DNA of 64,000 bases from Flavihumibacter fluvii. GTDB taxonomy: Bacteria; Bacteroidota; Bacteroidia; Chitinophagales; Chitinophagaceae. The stretch lies in the NCBI RefSeq assembly GCF_018595675.2, contig NZ_CP092333.1, positions 2,132,001 to 2,196,000 of the forward strand. The letters are read 5' to 3'. Both the position numbers and the translations under genes were made by a program. The notes below the pieces were generated by a model. That model made no database searches. It had not been told where the DNA came from and saw nothing but the letters and a program-made list of their open reading frames with translations. Numbering within the stretch: position 1 is the first letter of the stretch; each line of letters starts with the position of its first letter. Shown here piece after piece: positions 60,972-64,000 of the stretch.

Positions 60972-62261
60972 ATGAAACATACCTTCCTAAGCATCCTGGC
61001 CATCATTATCCTCCTTACTACGTCTAAGGCTCAACTACCCCAAAGTTTCCCCGCTTTGCTGAAACAGGAAATGCCCAAAGTGGTGGAATGGCGCCGGTAT
61101 TTCCACCAGCACCCAGAATTATCTACACGGGAAGTGAATACGGCCGGTAAGGTCGCGGAATTATTGCGGTCCTGGGGACTGGAAGTACAGACCGGCATGG
61201 CCAAAACGGGGGTTAAAGCAATTTTAAAAGGGGGTCGCCCAGGCGGTGTGGTGGCCCTGCGTGCCGATATGGATGCCCTTCCCATAACTGAACCAAGCAC
61301 CCTCACCTTCGCTTCTACAGCTACGGGAATGCTGAATAACCAGGCGGTTGGCATTATGCATGCCTGCGGCCATGATGCGCATATGGCTATCCTGTTAGGT
61401 ACAGCAGAAGTGTTGAGCAAAATGAAAAAAGATGTTCCCGGCACCGTCGTCTTTATTTTCCAGCCGGCGGAGGAAGGTCCGCCTGCCGGTGAAAAAGGTG
61501 GTGCGCCCCTTGTAGTTGAAGAAGGCGCCTTACTGCATCCGAAAGTGGATGTGATCTTCGGGCTGCATATATTCAGCAACCTGGAAGCGGGCACAATTGG
61601 GTATAAATCCGGTGCTGCCATGGCATCTGCAGATTTCTTCACTATCAAAGTCAATGGAAAGGGCAGCCACGGTGCCAATCCCTGGTTAGGGAATGACCCC
61701 ATCATTATTGCTGCGCAAATTCTTGAAGGCCTGCAACATATTGTAAGTCGCCAGGAAGATATCACCAAAGCCCCGGCGATTATTACAGTAGGCGCCATTA
61801 ATGGCGGGGTGCGAAACAATATTATTCCTGAATCCTGTACCATGCTGGGCACATTCAGGACCTTTGATAATGCTACACAAAAAGATATAGCGGCAAGGAT
61901 CAAAAGAACCGCTGAAATGATCGCTGCTTCTGCCGGCGCTACTGCCGATGTGAGCATCGAAACCAAGGCATTGGTCACAACCAATCCGCCTGGAATAGCT
62001 AAGCGTGCCGTACCTGCCTTAGAGGCAGCAATAGGTGCTGATCGCGTTGTTGAAGTGCCGTGGAAAACCGTTGCTGAAGATTTTTCCTTTTACGGTACAA
62101 CCACCCCATCCTTCTTTTTCTTTTTAGGCGGAATGCCCAAAGGAACTGACCCGGATAAAGCGCCGGCCCACCACACAGCAGAATTTTCTATAGACGAAAG
62201 TGGATTTGAAGCGGGTGTAAAAGCCTTCGTTCAACTCGTCTTTGATTTTAATAAAAAATAG
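60972..62261 (+). CDS. Secreted M20 family metallopeptidase/amidohydrolase
   Basis: A 429-residue di-zinc hydrolase of the M20D type (hippurate or N-acyl amino acid amidohydrolase-like). The start MKHTFLSILAIIILLTTSKA is a signal peptide; the open frame upstream runs through the repeat array and is not coding. Motifs: RRYFHQHPELSTREVNTAGK (about 36-55), VALRADMDALPI (about 92-103), metal ligands in MHACGHDAHMAILLG (about 127-141), FIFQPAEEGP (about 163-172), and a late His in APAHHTAEFSIDE. The dimerisation domain lies around residues 215-335. The natural substrate is unknown; peptides or N-acyl amino acids in the periplasm are likely. It converges with the next gene, 6 bp apart. Confidence 0.92.
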   Translation: MKHTFLSILAIIILLTTSKAQLPQSFPALLKQEMPKVVEWRRYFHQHPELSTREVNTAGKVAELLRSWGLEVQTGMAKTGVKAILKGGRPGGVVALRADMDALPITEPSTLTFASTATGMLNNQAVGIMHACGHDAHMAILLGTAEVLSKMKKDVPGTVVFIFQPAEEGPPAGEKGGAPLVVEEGALLHPKVDVIFGLHIFSNLEAGTIGYKSGAAMASADFFTIKVNGKGSHGANPWLGNDPIIIAAQILEGLQHIVSRQEDITKAPAIITVGAINGGVRNNIIPESCTMLGTFRTFDNATQKDIAARIKRTAEMIAASAGATADVSIETKALVTTNPPGIAKRAVPALEAAIGADRVVEVPWKTVAEDFSFYGTTTPSFFFFLGGMPKGTDPDKAPAHHTAEFSIDESGFEAGVKAFVQLVFDFNKK

Positions 62262-62267
62262 TGCTGT

Positions 62268-63896
62268 TTAAAATGCTTTTTTCTTTCCGGGCTCTGGTAA
62301 TTTAATGCCATCCACAAAACTCTTATCGGCAATCATTTTCTCAACATCTTCTGTTTTCCGGGGGGCCAGGTGGCTCAATAACTCGAATTTTTCTTTACCG
62401 ATCAGCACATCATCTTCTATTCGCACGGCAATCCCCCACCATTTTTTATCGCAGTTGCTGCCTTCAGGAATATAGATACCGGGCTCTACCGTGATCACTT
62501 CGTTTTCCTTTACGTTAAGGTAATCGCCTTTATCATGTACATCCAGGCCAATATAATGCGAGCAACCATGGGGATAGTATTTGCGGAATTCTTCGGGCTT
62601 GCTGATGAGGCCCAGTCGCAACAATCCACGTGTCACTACAGCAGCCGCAGTATCTTCTATTGCGCGAAAACTGGTACCTTCTTTAGAAATGGCAAATACG
62701 GCTTCTTGGGCTTCATACACGATATCATACACCAGCTTCTGTTCTTTTGTGAATTTACCATTTGAAGGGAAGGTGCGGGTAACATCAGCAGAATAACCGT
62801 GGTACTGTGCACCTACATCCATCAGCACCATTTGCTTACCGACCTGCGTTACTGAATTATCGATATAGTGCAGTACACAACCGTTATTACCGGCGCCTAC
62901 AATGGAAGGATAACCCACATCTTCCGCACCCAGTTTCTTATGGATATATTCCTGGATGCCCTGCAATTCAAGTTCAGACATATCGGGCTTTACGGCTTTC
63001 ATGGCTTCATTATGCGCGAGGCAGGAAATATCCACCGCCTTGCGGATGAGGTCCAGCTCTTCCGGTGTTTTGATCTGGCGAAGGGAAGCCGTGAGTTCAT
63101 TGAACAACCCGATATCGTATTTAGTGTTTTTTATTTTTTCAACAACAACAGCAACATCCGCAGAATCTTTTGCAGCCAGTAATTCAGCGAATATGGGATC
63201 CTGTTTAAACTTCGGATTCTTTTCTGCCAGTCCGCCGAAATAATTTTTCATCCGGGTGAAATTGGCCTGGTTTCTTAGCCTTGGGTTTCTGACCAGCATG
63301 GCCAGGGTGCCATTCACTTCTTCATCGAAATAGGAAGGAATGGCCGCCTTGGTGCGAAAATTTTCCACCAGGTTGTATACATCCGCATCTTCACGCAGGT
63401 TATCGTAGAGGTCTTTTACCTGCTCAAAAATAATCTTGTCAAATTTTGACAGGTCAACCGGGAACTTTGCAAAGTCCTCCCCATTGAAAGCAGGCCTGAT
63501 GCCCAGCTTTTCCTGAACGCCCGTGGTACCCAGCCGCTTGCCGGTCCACCGTTCATTGGCGGAATCCCTTTTCTGTACAAAGAACAATTCTGTATAAGGT
63601 TGAGTGGAACCGGCGGTTTGTGGTTCTTTAAAGACCAGCAAAACTGCTTCAGGCTCCATATAACCCGTAAAATAATAGAGATCCGGATTGGGGTGGTATT
63701 TGTATTCCACATCATTGGCAAAATTGCGTACCGGTGCTGAGAAAAAGAGTGCAACAGAATTTGCAGGCATTAACTGGCGCAGGGCGTCGCGACGGCCTTT
63801 ATGGAATGCGGGTGTCAAATAATCTTTGGGTTGCGGAAGCTGGGCATAACTTTGGAGCGCACAACTGACTAACAGGAACAGGATGATTTTCTTCAT
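62268..63896 (-). CDS. Secreted Xaa-Pro aminopeptidase (M24B)
   Basis: A 542-residue peptidase that removes an N-terminal residue before proline. A signal peptide is present (MKKIILFLLVSCALQSYAQL). The N-terminal creatinase-like domain includes SVALFFSAPVRNFANDVEYK (about 46-65) and NPDLYYFTGYMEPEAVLLVF (about 69-88). The catalytic pita-bread domain carries metal ligands in VLMDVGAQYHGYSADVTRTF (about 357-376; two Asp), PHGCSHYIGLDVHD (about 445-458; His), VEPGIYIPEG (Glu) and VRIEDDVLIG (Glu), all present. The protein is longer than E. coli PepP (441) because of the signal peptide and an insert around residues 170-270. It probably works with DPP IV on proline-containing peptides in the periplasm (inference). 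Confidence 0.92.
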   Translation of the reverse strand: MKKIILFLLVSCALQSYAQLPQPKDYLTPAFHKGRRDALRQLMPANSVALFFSAPVRNFANDVEYKYHPNPDLYYFTGYMEPEAVLLVFKEPQTAGSTQPYTELFFVQKRDSANERWTGKRLGTTGVQEKLGIRPAFNGEDFAKFPVDLSKFDKIIFEQVKDLYDNLREDADVYNLVENFRTKAAIPSYFDEEVNGTLAMLVRNPRLRNQANFTRMKNYFGGLAEKNPKFKQDPIFAELLAAKDSADVAVVVEKIKNTKYDIGLFNELTASLRQIKTPEELDLIRKAVDISCLAHNEAMKAVKPDMSELELQGIQEYIHKKLGAEDVGYPSIVGAGNNGCVLHYIDNSVTQVGKQMVLMDVGAQYHGYSADVTRTFPSNGKFTKEQKLVYDIVYEAQEAVFAISKEGTSFRAIEDTAAAVVTRGLLRLGLISKPEEFRKYYPHGCSHYIGLDVHDKGDYLNVKENEVITVEPGIYIPEGSNCDKKWWGIAVRIEDDVLIGKEKFELLSHLAPRKTEDVEKMIADKSFVDGIKLPEPGKKKAF

Positions 63897-63899
63897 ACG

Positions 63900-64000
63900 T
63901 TAAATTAATTCTTTTACCCATTTGGCAGCGATCTTTAATTGCTCTTCCATGGTAATATTTGAGTTGTCCAGGACCAATGCGTCTTCTGCCTGGCGAAGCG
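63900..64000 (-). CDS. cmk: Cytidylate kinase, C-terminal end (cut by window edge)
   Basis: The reverse complement of the last 101 bases reads LRQAEDALVLDNSNITMEEQ followed by LKIAAKWVKELI and TAA. RxAEDAxxLDxSxxxxxEx is the C-terminal signature of CMP kinase, which phosphorylates CMP and dCMP. Only about 33 codons are in the window. Its stop lies 3 bp before the M24B peptidase start, so the two may be cotranscribed. The identification rests on this short but characteristic segment. Confidence 0.8.
   Translation of the reverse strand, partial: LRQAEDALVLDNSNITMEEQLKIAAKWVKELI

Noticed and set aside
61031-61984. Leftward 317-codon frame opposite the M20 peptidase
   Set aside because: Antisense of a gene with complete catalytic motifs; Ser/Pro/Ala-rich shadow composition.

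Overview
The window reads as chromosome of a Bacteroidota bacterium, most likely from the Chitinophagaceae or a near relative (the family-level call is inference). Support comes from several sides. Many genes are preceded by the phylum-typical promoter, TTG at -33 and TAnnTTTG at -7. Glutamine synthetase is the type III form. Many products look like secreted lipoproteins or Tat substrates. The mix of DUF1080, ThuA, GMC oxidoreductase, YidC with a large periplasmic domain and type III GS fits this phylum. No rRNA, tRNA, CRISPR array, prophage or insertion sequence was found.

Layout. Positions 1-280 hold the start of rpsA (leftward, cut by the window edge), followed by a BaiN-like flavoprotein and an unknown gene. 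Positions 2717-15498 hold the leftward S10/spc ribosomal block: rpsJ-rplCDWB-rpsS-rplV-rpsC-rplP-rpmC-rpsQ-rplNXE-rpsN-rpsH-rplFR-rpsE-rpmD-rplO-secY-map. The block is unusual in several ways. It stops after map, with no infA, rpsM, rpsK, rpsD, rpoA or rplQ. It is segmented by internal hairpins and at least one internal promoter. It is also separated from its usual upstream partners: fusA (18517-20661) lies beyond a dipeptidyl peptidase IV gene and a DUF4126 gene, and rpsL-rpsG (37031-37918) lies another 16 kb away behind its own terminator.

The 16 kb between fusA and rpsG is a carbohydrate-oxidation island. Two modules diverge from 26.1 kb. The leftward one encodes an MFS permease, a Tat-exported TIM-barrel isomerase, a GMC oxidoreductase and a gluconate-2-dehydrogenase subunit-3 protein. 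The rightward one encodes a second GMC/subunit-3 pair, a Gfo/Idh/MocA dehydrogenase, another TIM-barrel enzyme, a lipoprotein cytochrome c, a DUF1080 (3-keto-disaccharide hydrolase) lipoprotein and a ThuA lipoprotein. Together they fit periplasmic oxidation of glycosides at C3, electron transfer to cytochrome c, cleavage of the 3-keto-glycoside, and uptake and isomerisation of the products. A secreted ADP-ribosylglycohydrolase-fold protein, a HipA-like kinase/DUF3037 pair and a third TIM-barrel protein complete the island.

From 37.9 kb to the end are mostly housekeeping genes: ilvE, rdgB, an ECF sigma factor with a putative anti-sigma partner, a thioesterase, aroE, a ComA-like phosphosulfolactate synthase, a TPR protein, yidC, pyrG, a dienelactone hydrolase, proC, hldD, purL, a GT4 glycosyltransferase, glnN, M20 and M24B peptidases, and the end of cmk.

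The most unusual non-coding features are three repeat types. The first is a family of 7-bp ATTCACY tandem repeats, usually folding back on an inverted copy, found directly after the stop codons of rpmD, rpsC, pyrG and purL. The second is a dyad array at 60821-60923 with six CCTC and then four GAGG tetramers, all on an 11-bp period. The third is another 11-bp-period array at 35896-35945.
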